Shown: one piece after another, positions 1-9,680 of the stretch
How the letters are laid out: every line of letters starts with the position of its first letter
How positions within the stretch are numbered: position 1 is the stretch's first letter
From: G965222535 sp965222535
GTDB lineage: Bacteria; Pseudomonadota; Gammaproteobacteria; HK1
Assembly: GCA_965222535.1 (NCBI GenBank)
Contig: OZ244957.1
Coordinates: 434,001-498,000, forward strand
Direction of reading: 5' to 3'
Length of the DNA: 64,000 nt
Notes under the pieces: generated by a model
What the model saw: only the letters and a program-made list of their open reading frames with translations
What the model was told of the DNA's origin: nothing
The model's database searches: none
Translations under genes and position numbers: made by a program

Positions 1-3000
1 TTGCCCGAGTTTGATCCTGACACTTACACGTTCCGCATTGATGCCGGCAGCGACGGCTCTACGGCACCGCTGGTGTTTGGCAGCGTGCGCGCCACCGATC
101 CCAACGGCGATGAGGTTATGTACGCCCTTACCAGCAACAATATGCGGTTCAGCATCGGGGCCACCGATGGCAGCATCAGCTATATCGGCAGTGGCGAAAT
201 AGTCAACACCTTTGCCGAGCTAACGATCAGCGCCAGCGATGGGTTCCCCGGTCATCCGGCGGTGAACGCAACCTTTATCGTCGAATTTATCGGTCTTCAG
301 TTCGATGCCCCATACACGTTCGCGTTGACCAAGGGCGCGCCTGGGACGCGCGTACTGGGTACCGTCGTCGCCAACGATCCAACGGGCAGTAGCAGCGCTA
401 TCAGCTATGGCGTCAGCGATAGCGCTAATTTTGCGATCGCTTCCAGCGCGACGCAGGGCGTTGTATCGTATATCGGCAGCGGCGAAAGCACCGATCAGCT
501 GCTGACGCTGACCGCCACCGCGGCTGATGGTCGGATCGCCACTACCGCTATCGTCATCGAGATTGATAACGATGCAGTGCCGGCGTTTCTGGCGGATGCA
601 TACACATTCTATCTGTACGCCGGTGAAAGCGGTACGTCGGCAGCGCTCGCCATCGGTACCGTAACGGCGACGGATGCAAACCGTGAACGCGTGTACTATC
701 GCATCAGTTGTTTTGCCAGCGGCCCGTTTGATGCTCAGATCGATTGTGGCGGAGGCCGTCGCTTTGCGATTGGCGAGCCTGCCCCTGACTCTAGCGGTGT
801 GTATCACGGCGTTCTCTACTACACGGGTGCTGGCGAGGCAGCGAACGCGCCACCCGCCGCGGTGTTCATCAGGGCCCATGACAGCGACAGCGCAGCGGCG
901 ATAGCGGTACATGAGGATTTTGTCAGCGTCAGCGTTGAGGTTGCCAGCTTGCAGTTTTTAACCCCGCTAACAACCTTCACCCTGAGCCGGGGGCTGGCTG
1001 GCAATGGCCCGGCCGGGGCAGTGCTTCTTGGTACCTTCACTGCGACATCGCCAAGCGGAAGTGGGTTGCAGTATACGATCGATGATACGGCGCGTTTCAG
1101 TATTGGCGTTGGGGATGGGGTCTTCAGCTATATCGGCAGCGGCGAGACCGATGATAATACAGATATTGCAGTGACCGTTACGGCAACCAGCGATGATGAT
1201 GCCCGTGCAATCGCCTTGGGGGTCATTGTTGCGGTTGAAAATGATAATGTCCCGGTTTTCCAGGGGGCACCTTATACCTTTGATCTTGACGCTGACTACA
1301 GTGGCACACCGAACGCGCTGCCCGTGGGTAGCGTGTATGCCTCTGACGCCAACAACGACACCGTTACGTATGCGTTCTTCCCCATTTCGGGTAGTGATAC
1401 CCATGAGCGCTTCTCCATCCATGCCACCCAGGGCATCGTCAGTTACACCGGCAGTGGCGAAGCACTCAATACAGAGCTAACCCTACGCATTGAAGCAAGT
1501 GATGGCTACCATAAACCGATTGTGGCTGTCAAAATCAGGGTTGGACGCAGGACGATAGAGCGCAACACCAAAATGACGCAGCACAGTTTGGCCCAGGTGG
1601 GGCACAATATCGCTGCCGACACCGTCGATGTACTGGGTACTCGCTTTGTCTCCGCCCCTCATGTGGTCTTTTCTGGGTACGCGTTGGACTCTCCGCAATG
1701 GCACCGGTTAAGCCGGTGGACGCAGTTAGCGCACTGGCGGCAGACGGGTGCTTGGGACGGGAATGAACGCAAGGTTGCGCTTGACGCTGAGCTGTCGGAG
1801 AAATGGAACCAATTTCGTGCTCGGTGGGTCAGCGGCACTTCGTTTCTGATCCCGTTGTCAGTGCGGCGTGGCGCTGTGGTTGACAGCCAGTTAGCGCTAT
1901 GGGGGCAAGGTCGCATCAGCGGCTACACGCGCGAACAGCAAGGCATTAAGGCCAGCGGCACGGTGTTATCAGGCTACCTCGGGGTGGACTACACGTTACC
2001 GGATGCGCTGCTTGCTGATGACCGCTTGTTGCTCGGCCTAGCGTTTTCTCAAAGCAGGAATGATGGTTATTCGCGGATGTCTGATGGCAGTCAACGCATC
2101 GCTATTGATATGACTATCAACACCATCTATCCTTATCTACAATGGCGCAGCGAAGATGGTTTTGAGGCGTGGGGAATGTTCGGCTACGGCAGCGGGAGCG
2201 CCAAGCTCAACACCGCGGCGGAGCAAGACCCCAATCCTGTGACGGATATCAGCATGCTGTCCTTGGCTGGGGGGGTTAGACAGGCGCTTCGAACGATCGG
2301 CAATCATACCGTCAACAGCGCCGAGTTGGCATTGAAAGCCGACGTTTTCATGGTACGCGCGGAATCAGACGCAACCAGCGGATTGGATGCGTCCCAGTCG
2401 GATTCGCATCGCTTCCGTTTAGCGCTCGCTGATCAGCGTCGCTGGCCGTTCAGCAATGCTGCCTACAGCGGTGGTTTTGAGCTTGGTGCGCGGTTGGATG
2501 GCGGCGACACCGCCGATGGCTACGGCATGGACCTTGGCGCTAATATCGGCTATGCCAATACCGCTATCGGTTTGTCGCTCCATTCACAGGGACGGTGGTT
2601 GTTGTTGCACAGCGAACACCGTAGCGAATGGGGCGTGGATGTAACCCTGCGCCTGCGTCCGCGCTTCAAGAGCCGCCGCTTAGCGCTGCTGCTGAAGCCT
2701 GGCTGGGGGCAGCGCTCGACAACCGATACCCAGCGTTTATGGGAGCACGGCGCGGCGTCACTCGATAGTAACGCAGGTGGCAGCAGCGCACGCCGCCTGA
2801 TCCCCGATCATATGCGGCTGTCACTGAGCTACGGCTTGCAATACCATCGCGCTTTGCTGCAACCGTTCCTTGAGATGGATACGGCGCACGATGCGGTATC
2901 CGATATGAAACTGGGGTTAAAGCTCAGCACCGCCAACCTGCAATTTACCGTGAGTGGCGATCAACTGCGGCGCTATATCGGCATTGATGGGATATTCAGC

Positions 3001-3006
3001 TGGTAG
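1..3006 (+). CDS. Autotransporter-like surface protein with cadherin-like repeats (5' truncated by window edge)
   Basis: The frame is open from the first base and the first codons already lie inside a repeat, so the true start is upstream. The visible 1001 residues hold about five cadherin-like beta-sandwich repeats of about 100 residues (1-515), each with a YTF-x-L start, a GTV-x-A-x-D core and a Y-I-G-S-G-E motif. A linker (about 517-550, containing TIERNTKMT and DTVDVLG) follows, then a C-terminal region (about 590-1001) rich in alternating hydrophobic strands and ending in Trp, as in outer-membrane beta-barrels. It is probably a secreted adhesin displayed by a type V-like barrel. It is a close paralog of the next gene, 14 bp downstream. 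A run of seven G lies in the barrel part (2269-2275). Function is inferred from architecture only. Confidence 0.8.
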   Translation: MPEFDPDTYTFRIDAGSDGSTAPLVFGSVRATDPNGDEVMYALTSNNMRFSIGATDGSISYIGSGEIVNTFAELTISASDGFPGHPAVNATFIVEFIGLQFDAPYTFALTKGAPGTRVLGTVVANDPTGSSSAISYGVSDSANFAIASSATQGVVSYIGSGESTDQLLTLTATAADGRIATTAIVIEIDNDAVPAFLADAYTFYLYAGESGTSAALAIGTVTATDANRERVYYRISCFASGPFDAQIDCGGGRRFAIGEPAPDSSGVYHGVLYYTGAGEAANAPPAAVFIRAHDSDSAAAIAVHEDFVSVSVEVASLQFLTPLTTFTLSRGLAGNGPAGAVLLGTFTATSPSGSGLQYTIDDTARFSIGVGDGVFSYIGSGETDDNTDIAVTVTATSDDDARAIALGVIVAVENDNVPVFQGAPYTFDLDADYSGTPNALPVGSVYASDANNDTVTYAFFPISGSDTHERFSIHATQGIVSYTGSGEALNTELTLRIEASDGYHKPIVAVKIRVGRRTIERNTKMTQHSLAQVGHNIAADTVDVLGTRFVSAPHVVFSGYALDSPQWHRLSRWTQLAHWRQTGAWDGNERKVALDAELSEKWNQFRARWVSGTSFLIPLSVRRGAVVDSQLALWGQGRISGYTREQQGIKASGTVLSGYLGVDYTLPDALLADDRLLLGLAFSQSRNDGYSRMSDGSQRIAIDMTINTIYPYLQWRSEDGFEAWGMFGYGSGSAKLNTAAEQDPNPVTDISMLSLAGGVRQALRTIGNHTVNSAELALKADVFMVRAESDATSGLDASQSDSHRFRLALADQRRWPFSNAAYSGGFELGARLDGGDTADGYGMDLGANIGYANTAIGLSLHSQGRWLLLHSEHRSEWGVDVTLRLRPRFKSRRLALLLKPGWGQRSTTDTQRLWEHGAASLDSNAGGSSARRLIPDHMRLSLSYGLQYHRALLQPFLEMDTAHDAVSDMKLGLKLSTANLQFTVSGDQLRRYIGIDGIFSW

Positions 3007-3020
3007 TTGGGATTTTTCTA

Positions 3021-6000
3021 ATGACTGGAACACATCACACGCCATGCAAGCGCTGGCAGCTAGCGAGCGCCTTGCCGGGTAAACGCGATACAGGGTGCCG
3101 CGCTGCGGCGCTTGCTAGCTGCCGCAGCGCGGGCAGTCAGGTGCGGCGCTGGCTGGCGGGTTTGCTGCTGTTGCTGATGGCACCGGCCGCTCTGATGGCT
3201 GAAGACGCAGAATTCACTGGCACTGGTGATACGCCGAGATACACATTCAACCTGCTGAAGGGATTTGATCACAGCGGCGCTAAGCGCATTTTGTTGGATA
3301 CGTATCGCACGCTGATTACAGGGGGGGGGGACGGTAATGGTGTAGGGCGTACCTCGGAAAACTTCTGTAGTTTCCAGACTTATGAAGGCCGTACCGAATG
3401 GCTTGATACCATCCGTAAAAGCGATTATACAAACGATAGTGACGCTGTGATCCACAGCGATACGCTGACCTTTACGGATGGCGATTATGAACTGATAACG
3501 GCGCACTATTTTGGTCCCGGGGTAGACGAAGGACCGACCTTTGGCAACGTGCCTGGTGAAGGACCTTTTAATGTGTTAATTGGGCAGGAAGACACCGCGT
3601 GTGGCCTTTATTACAGCGGTAATGAGACCGCGCTAACTACCCGCCTGTCGAACCAGATATACGGCGTTAGCAATAATCACTGGGATGACGAATTAAGGGA
3701 AGCCGACGAAGAAACAGTCATCAATCTTGTCGATCCGCCATTTGTTGCCGCTCAGCTGTATACCTTTGGTATACATGCGCGCGATGGCAGCCAGTCCCTT
3801 GGCGACCTTGAGTTTGACTTCACCAAGGTACATGCTGGGTATAGTCTCTATGCCAACAGTACCTATTTTACCTTCCCGGGGGCAGTGGCGTTTGACTGCT
3901 CTGCTGATGATGATGCGCAAAACCTTACCTGCAGCGGCTACGATCAGTCGATTCCCAACACCAGCAATCAGAACTGGCGCATCAATAATGTTACTGGAGA
4001 CACCGCAGACGCGGGAAAGGCGTACCTCCATTATCGTGCCAGCGGCAGCCAGCGACTGACTGCCGGCACGGCGTACACGTTCACCGTGACCGGTTACGCC
4101 GGTGGGGACGCTGACAGCAACACCTCCGCGGTGATTGTGGTTAACGCCGAAGACATCGATTTTTCAGACCAAACAAAGCAGAACAGCACTTTTGAGGTGA
4201 ATGGCAACGATAATTTGCCCAATGGAGTCCCCTTTGCCACCATTCAGGCTATCGATACCTCGGGGGCAAACGATGTTGTCCGCTATCGCTTCGTCAACCG
4301 CCCGTTAGAGGAAGTTAATACTTCACTTGGGATACTTGGTTATTCTGAAGATAACGATGCCATCTTTCGTATTGTGAATACTCGGACTCTTCTCACTCAG
4401 GCGGTTGTCGGCGTGCTCTACTATATCGGTAATAACCCACGCACGCATAGCCTCAACATAGTCGCCGAAGGGGGAACCAACAGCGAGGGGACAAAGCGCA
4501 CCAGAAACCGCGCCTTTACCGTTACTGTGCGCGACTTGGGTTTTGCTGCGGACAATTATGCCTTCACGCTGAACCAAGGTTTCAGTGCCCCTGGCGGGAT
4601 CGTGGTGGGTACTGTGACAGCGAGCGATCCTTCTGATCAGACGATCATGTATGAGGCTTCCGATGATGACTTTGTCATCGATAATGACGGCGTTATGCGC
4701 TATACGGGCGGCGGCATTACCGCGGAAGTCGAAATAAATTTGACGGTGACGGCTGAAGTTTTAGGTTCCGATGGAATGCGCGCCGACAACGCCGCCGTCG
4801 CTATAACCATTATTAACCAGAGTCCCCCTGAATTCGCCACTGCCGCTTACACTTTTGAGCTGTTGCAGTATGCTTCAGCAAGCCCCCTAAATCCAATCCT
4901 TCTCGGCACTGTTGCAGCAACCGATGTGAATCAGGAGCCTGTCTCCTATGTAATTCGTCGTAGTGATTTCAGTATCGATACCGATGGGAGCGTCAGTTAC
5001 ATTGGCCCTGGATTAGAGTCTTCGGGGTTTATTATCGTAGAAGCCTACGATCAGGCCTTTAATTTCACCACGGTTGCATTGACTATCGTTGTCCTCGGCG
5101 TCGAGTTCACCGAAACCACGAGTTATTTTTTGAATGTTGAGGGAGGCATTCTATTCATCGATTATAGTTTCACTCTCAGTCAGGGCGCTGATGGAAGTCT
5201 GACGGCGATCGCAGTGGGTACTGTTGCGGCCACTGATGCAGGAGGCGAAGAGATCAACTATCGCATCACTGACCCTTCAGCTATTGGTGCCGGTTTCGGA
5301 ATCGACTTCCTTGATGGGGTGCTATCCTATAACGACACCGGCTTATATGATTCCTTCTTAATAAATGATTCCTTCTTCTTAATAAACGTGGAAGCCAGCA
5401 CCGCGAGCGAGCTGAGGAACCGGCCGGGACTTATTTACATTGACGTGCAAAACGATCTGGCGCCGGTGTTTTTGCAGAATCAATATGATTTTACCCTCAG
5501 AGCGAATGTAAGCGGTACACAATCGGCGCTCGTGATCGGTACCGTGGCGGCCACTGATCCCAATCGGGATCAGCCCATCTACAGTATTATTCAGGGCAAT
5601 GACGATGCGCTGTTCAGCCTCAATGCCAGCGGTGTCCTCTCCTATATCGGTAGCGGCGAGGCTGTCACCACGCTCTTACCTGAATTAGTTATCGGTGCCA
5701 CGGATGAGGTGCCGAACACCAGCCAAGTGCCGATCAACATTAGTGTTATCGGGTTGCAATTTGAGCGTTCGAGCTATACCTTTAGCATGCAGCAAGGCGC
5801 TGACGGCAGTCAGACGCAGCAATTCGTAGGGGTCGTGGCGGCCAGTGATACGGGGCTTGATCGGAGCTTCACTTATACCGTCTTTCACAACGATTTTTCT
5901 ATCGATTCCGCCGGCAATCTCTACTATTTAGGTGCCAATGCCAACGAATCCGACGTGGCCGGTCTTAATGTGAGCGCCATCGCGACGGATAATGAGATAT

Positions 6001-9000
6001 CGACAGTTCCCATTATCATTGAACTGGTGAACACCGCAGCCCCTGTATTTGAAGAGCTCCTGTACAGTTTCACGATGGCCGCTTATGTTGATGGCAGCAG
6101 CACGCCGCCAGGGGTTGTGGTAGGCACTGTCGAAGCCAACGATGACAATCAGGCCGAGCTTCTCTATGCGACGAATTTCGCCGGGTTCAGCGTCGGCGAG
6201 ACGACCGGTATTGTCTATTATACGGCGGGCGGGCAGCCCGATGGCGAAGTATCCTTTTCGGTTTCAGCAACCGATGAGGGTGGTTTTGTGGCGTTCGCCG
6301 TAGTGACCGTTGATATCATCGGGCTGCGCTTTGAGCAGTCGGGTTACACCTTTTCACTCGAACAAGGGATCAGTGCTCAAGCACCGGGTGATCCGATCGT
6401 TCTGGGTACGCTCAGCGCCAGCAATACGAACCCCGATCAAACGTTCGACTACCTAGTCCAAAACGTTAACCAACCTTTCGCAATTGATGCAAATGGGGTG
6501 TTGCAATATACCGGCAGCGGCGAACAGGAAGCAACCGCAGTGCGGATTATTGTGTCGGCGCGTGATCCCGATCAGCAACAAGTGCTCGACGTAGCTGTGG
6601 CACTGCAAAACACACGCGCGCCACTATTTGATAACAATAACTATACCTTTGATTTGGCGGCCGATGCCCCTGGTACGTATCGCGTGGGAACCGTGTTCGC
6701 TTCCGATCCGAACGGGGATCAGGTTGGCTTTTCAATTCAATCAGGCGACACCAGCCAATTCTCTATCACCAGCTTCGTAAATTTCAGCGATGGTCAGTTT
6801 ATCTACTACGGCGTTATCGATTACATTGGAGCGGCAGGGGTCGAATTGGGTGAGAATCTGAGCCTGACCGTCGGTGCTATGGATATCAATACCGGTGGGA
6901 ATAGCAACACCACGACGGTGTACTTCACCGTCATTGGCTTGCAGTTCGAACAGCCATCGTACACCTTTCCACTGATTAAAGGGGCTGCGGGGAGTAACCC
7001 CATAGGTACGGTTGGGGTGGTAACGAGCGTGGCGGGGAGCAGTTTGCGTTATGGACTCGTCAGTCCCAGCATTCGCTTCGGTATCAGTCGTCCTGAAGGC
7101 ATCATCTATTATGTCGGCCCTGGTGAAGCGGATGATATGACGTTGATCGTGACGGTAACCGACCAAGAAAGAAATGCCACTACAGCAGTGCTTATTGACG
7201 TTCAGAACACTGACAGCCCGGTATTCACAGCGCCTTCTTCTGGGCCATTGCGTTTTGATGCCGGGAGAAGCGGTGCTTTCGTCATCGGCACTGTGAGCGC
7301 AACCGATGCCAATCGAGACCAACTTACCTATACCATCGCCTCGGTCATTCCCGCCAGTGGCAGCGATCGATTCAGCATTGACACTCAAGGGGTGATCCGC
7401 TACATCGGCAGCGGTGAAAATATTGGCACCAACTACACCCTGACTATCGAAGCCCGCGATGAAGCCAACAATACTACTGTTACTACGGCACCGGTTGAGG
7501 TTGTGTACTTGCAATTTACGCCGCTTTCACCCTTTATCATCAGTAAGGGGCAGCCTGGGCCGTACCTGTTGGGCACCATCATCGCTGATGATCCAGACAA
7601 TGACGCGATCCGCTACTCCATCAGTGACACAGCGCGTTTTAGTATTGGCGCTGATGATGGTCGCTTCTACTATACCGGCACCGGCGAAATGGAAACTGTA
7701 ACGCTTTCGGCGGCGGTAACCGCAACAACACAGAGGCGCGAAATCGCGTCAGACGTTGTGGTTATTGTGCAAAACGATCGTGCGCCGGAGTTTGTCGGTG
7801 CTCCCTATATCTTCCCATTGGACGCCAACCGCAGCGGTTCTCCAATCCCAGTTACTGTCGGTACGGTGCAAGCCACCGATGGCAACTTCGATGAGCTGGT
7901 TTATGCCATCAGCTCTGGCGACTCGGGACAATTCCAGATCGATGCCAGCAGTGGCGTAATCGGCTATACCGGTAGTGGCGCAACGAATGGTGCCAATTTT
8001 GTGCTGACCGCCAGCGTTAGCGACGGCGCCCCTGATCGCGCCCCTTCGACGGCATTGGTCAACATCCAGATAAATCGCGGAACCATTGAGCGTAACACCA
8101 AAATGACGACCATGACGCTGGCACAAGTGGCGCGTAATATCGCCATTGATACGGTTGACGTACTTGGTTCGCGCTTCGCTGGCGCGCCACCGCATGTAAC
8201 AATTTCCGGCAATGCATTGAATGCTGACGCATGGCAGCGGATCAGCCGCTGGACGCAACCCTCGCACTGGCAACGCAGCGGTGACTGGGATGAGGTTGAG
8301 CGTGAGTACTCTCCAATGCCTTTGATCAAAGAGAAATGGCACCAGTTTCGCCGCGGCATGATCAGTAACAGCGCGTTTTTGCTGAGACTGGGTGCTGACG
8401 ACAGCAATGGCGATCGCAGCATCAGCAGTAACTGGACACTGTGGGGACAGGGGCGCTATAGCGCTTATACGCGCGAAAGTGACGGGGTGGAAATAAGCGG
8501 TGGCGTGCTTTCAGCCTATCTCGGTACCGATTATACGCTTGAAGAGGTGGTGTTCCCCGGCGATCGCCTACTATTCGGCGTGGTGCTGTCGCACAGTATC
8601 AATGAAGGCAACGCGGATGCTACCAGCCAGCGCATCGATACCCAATCAACGATAAACAATATCTCGCCATACCTGCAATGGAGCCTCGGAGACGGCACTG
8701 AGTTGTGGGGTGCTTTTGGCTTCGGTTTCGGCACTGCCGAAATCAAAAGCACCAGCGCGATCCAGCTTGATATCGAAACCGATATTAACATGCAGACCTT
8801 CGGCGGCGGACTGAAGCACACCCTTGCGACGATCGGCGATTACAGCGCCAACAGTGCGGAGCTATCGCTGAAAGCGGATGCTTTCTTGGTCAGCACTGGA
8901 TCCGCTGCGGCAGGCTTAGGGCTGTCGCGAATTGATGCCAGCAACGCTGATTCCTATCGCTTGCGCATAGCGGTGGCGGACCACCGACGCTGGCCGGTTG

Positions 9001-9560
9001 AAGGTGCCGCTTACGATGGCGGCTGGGAACTCGGTGGTCGCTTGGATGGCGGCGATGCCGCTGAAGGGTTAGGGCTTGATGTTGGCGTCAACTTGGGTTA
9101 CACCAACACGGCGCTTGGGCTGACCATCCATTCGCAAGGCCGTTGGTTGCTGGCGCATAGTGATGAATTGGGGGAATGGGGCATCGATCTGACCTTGCGT
9201 CTGCGGCCGCAATTGCTTGACCGTGGGTTATCACTGGCTTTTGAACCGGGTTGGGGACACCAATCCGCCGCCGCCGTTAGCAGCCTCTGGCGCAACGGAA
9301 CGCTGTCGCGCAATCCGCACTCCAGCACCGCAACCGGCACCTATGAGCGTCGCTTTGCCCCCGATCGCGCGCGTCTTTCTCTGCTCTACGGTCTGTTCTA
9401 CCACCGCGTGCTGCTGCAACCGTTCATGGAGATGGGCATGGCCATAGATGATGTGACCCAACTGAAACTCGGCCTGAAGCTCTCAATACCCAAGTTAGGC
9501 TTGGAGCTTGTCGGGGATCAAGCCCAACGCATCGGCATCAACAGCCGCATCGAATGGTAA
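3021..9560 (+). CDS. Giant autotransporter-like adhesin with cadherin-like repeats
   Basis: 2179 residues. A Leu-rich signal segment ending ALMA-ED lies about 60 residues in, so either the signal peptide is long or translation starts at GTG 3141, just before the Arg-Arg-Trp of a normal signal peptide. Residues 65-390 are a non-repeat N-terminal region. About 12 cadherin-like repeats follow, in two alternating types: one starts (A/V)PxFxxxxYTFxL, the other GLQFxxxxYTFxLxQG, and most carry Y-x-G-x-G. The linker TIERNTKMT (about 1687) and a barrel-like C-terminus ending IEW match the upstream paralog. Ten consecutive G at 3321-3330 (codons 101-104) keep the frame open in this sequence and make slipped-strand phase switching possible. 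Role as an adhesin is inferred. Confidence 0.82.
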   Translation: MTGTHHTPCKRWQLASALPGKRDTGCRAAALASCRSAGSQVRRWLAGLLLLLMAPAALMAEDAEFTGTGDTPRYTFNLLKGFDHSGAKRILLDTYRTLITGGGDGNGVGRTSENFCSFQTYEGRTEWLDTIRKSDYTNDSDAVIHSDTLTFTDGDYELITAHYFGPGVDEGPTFGNVPGEGPFNVLIGQEDTACGLYYSGNETALTTRLSNQIYGVSNNHWDDELREADEETVINLVDPPFVAAQLYTFGIHARDGSQSLGDLEFDFTKVHAGYSLYANSTYFTFPGAVAFDCSADDDAQNLTCSGYDQSIPNTSNQNWRINNVTGDTADAGKAYLHYRASGSQRLTAGTAYTFTVTGYAGGDADSNTSAVIVVNAEDIDFSDQTKQNSTFEVNGNDNLPNGVPFATIQAIDTSGANDVVRYRFVNRPLEEVNTSLGILGYSEDNDAIFRIVNTRTLLTQAVVGVLYYIGNNPRTHSLNIVAEGGTNSEGTKRTRNRAFTVTVRDLGFAADNYAFTLNQGFSAPGGIVVGTVTASDPSDQTIMYEASDDDFVIDNDGVMRYTGGGITAEVEINLTVTAEVLGSDGMRADNAAVAITIINQSPPEFATAAYTFELLQYASASPLNPILLGTVAATDVNQEPVSYVIRRSDFSIDTDGSVSYIGPGLESSGFIIVEAYDQAFNFTTVALTIVVLGVEFTETTSYFLNVEGGILFIDYSFTLSQGADGSLTAIAVGTVAATDAGGEEINYRITDPSAIGAGFGIDFLDGVLSYNDTGLYDSFLINDSFFLINVEASTASELRNRPGLIYIDVQNDLAPVFLQNQYDFTLRANVSGTQSALVIGTVAATDPNRDQPIYSIIQGNDDALFSLNASGVLSYIGSGEAVTTLLPELVIGATDEVPNTSQVPINISVIGLQFERSSYTFSMQQGADGSQTQQFVGVVAASDTGLDRSFTYTVFHNDFSIDSAGNLYYLGANANESDVAGLNVSAIATDNEISTVPIIIELVNTAAPVFEELLYSFTMAAYVDGSSTPPGVVVGTVEANDDNQAELLYATNFAGFSVGETTGIVYYTAGGQPDGEVSFSVSATDEGGFVAFAVVTVDIIGLRFEQSGYTFSLEQGISAQAPGDPIVLGTLSASNTNPDQTFDYLVQNVNQPFAIDANGVLQYTGSGEQEATAVRIIVSARDPDQQQVLDVAVALQNTRAPLFDNNNYTFDLAADAPGTYRVGTVFASDPNGDQVGFSIQSGDTSQFSITSFVNFSDGQFIYYGVIDYIGAAGVELGENLSLTVGAMDINTGGNSNTTTVYFTVIGLQFEQPSYTFPLIKGAAGSNPIGTVGVVTSVAGSSLRYGLVSPSIRFGISRPEGIIYYVGPGEADDMTLIVTVTDQERNATTAVLIDVQNTDSPVFTAPSSGPLRFDAGRSGAFVIGTVSATDANRDQLTYTIASVIPASGSDRFSIDTQGVIRYIGSGENIGTNYTLTIEARDEANNTTVTTAPVEVVYLQFTPLSPFIISKGQPGPYLLGTIIADDPDNDAIRYSISDTARFSIGADDGRFYYTGTGEMETVTLSAAVTATTQRREIASDVVVIVQNDRAPEFVGAPYIFPLDANRSGSPIPVTVGTVQATDGNFDELVYAISSGDSGQFQIDASSGVIGYTGSGATNGANFVLTASVSDGAPDRAPSTALVNIQINRGTIERNTKMTTMTLAQVARNIAIDTVDVLGSRFAGAPPHVTISGNALNADAWQRISRWTQPSHWQRSGDWDEVEREYSPMPLIKEKWHQFRRGMISNSAFLLRLGADDSNGDRSISSNWTLWGQGRYSAYTRESDGVEISGGVLSAYLGTDYTLEEVVFPGDRLLFGVVLSHSINEGNADATSQRIDTQSTINNISPYLQWSLGDGTELWGAFGFGFGTAEIKSTSAIQLDIETDINMQTFGGGLKHTLATIGDYSANSAELSLKADAFLVSTGSAAAGLGLSRIDASNADSYRLRIAVADHRRWPVEGAAYDGGWELGGRLDGGDAAEGLGLDVGVNLGYTNTALGLTIHSQGRWLLAHSDELGEWGIDLTLRLRPQLLDRGLSLAFEPGWGHQSAAAVSSLWRNGTLSRNPHSSTATGTYERRFAPDRARLSLLYGLFYHRVLLQPFMEMGMAIDDVTQLKLGLKLSIPKLGLELVGDQAQRIGINSRIEW
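3321..3330 (+). repeat. G10 homopolymer in adhesin coding sequence
   Basis: Ten consecutive G encode Gly-Gly-Gly and the first base of Asp, shortly after the signal segment. Tracts of this length are known sites of slipped-strand mispairing in phase-variable surface genes. Gain or loss of one base here would truncate the protein early. Confidence 0.85.
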
Positions 9561-9680
9561 CATTGCAGATTTAGGCGCGCCTACGGTATGCCGTTCGCTT
9601 TGCGGCAGAGCGCCATCAGCCGCTTTTAAACCGCCTGTCGCCATCTCTTCGGCAGCCCCAGTGTAAGCGAGTCCAGCATC

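Noticed and set aside
6741..7514. 257-residue open frame on the minus strand
   Set aside because: Antisense to the cadherin-like repeats of the giant adhesin; repetitive composition mirrors the sense repeats.
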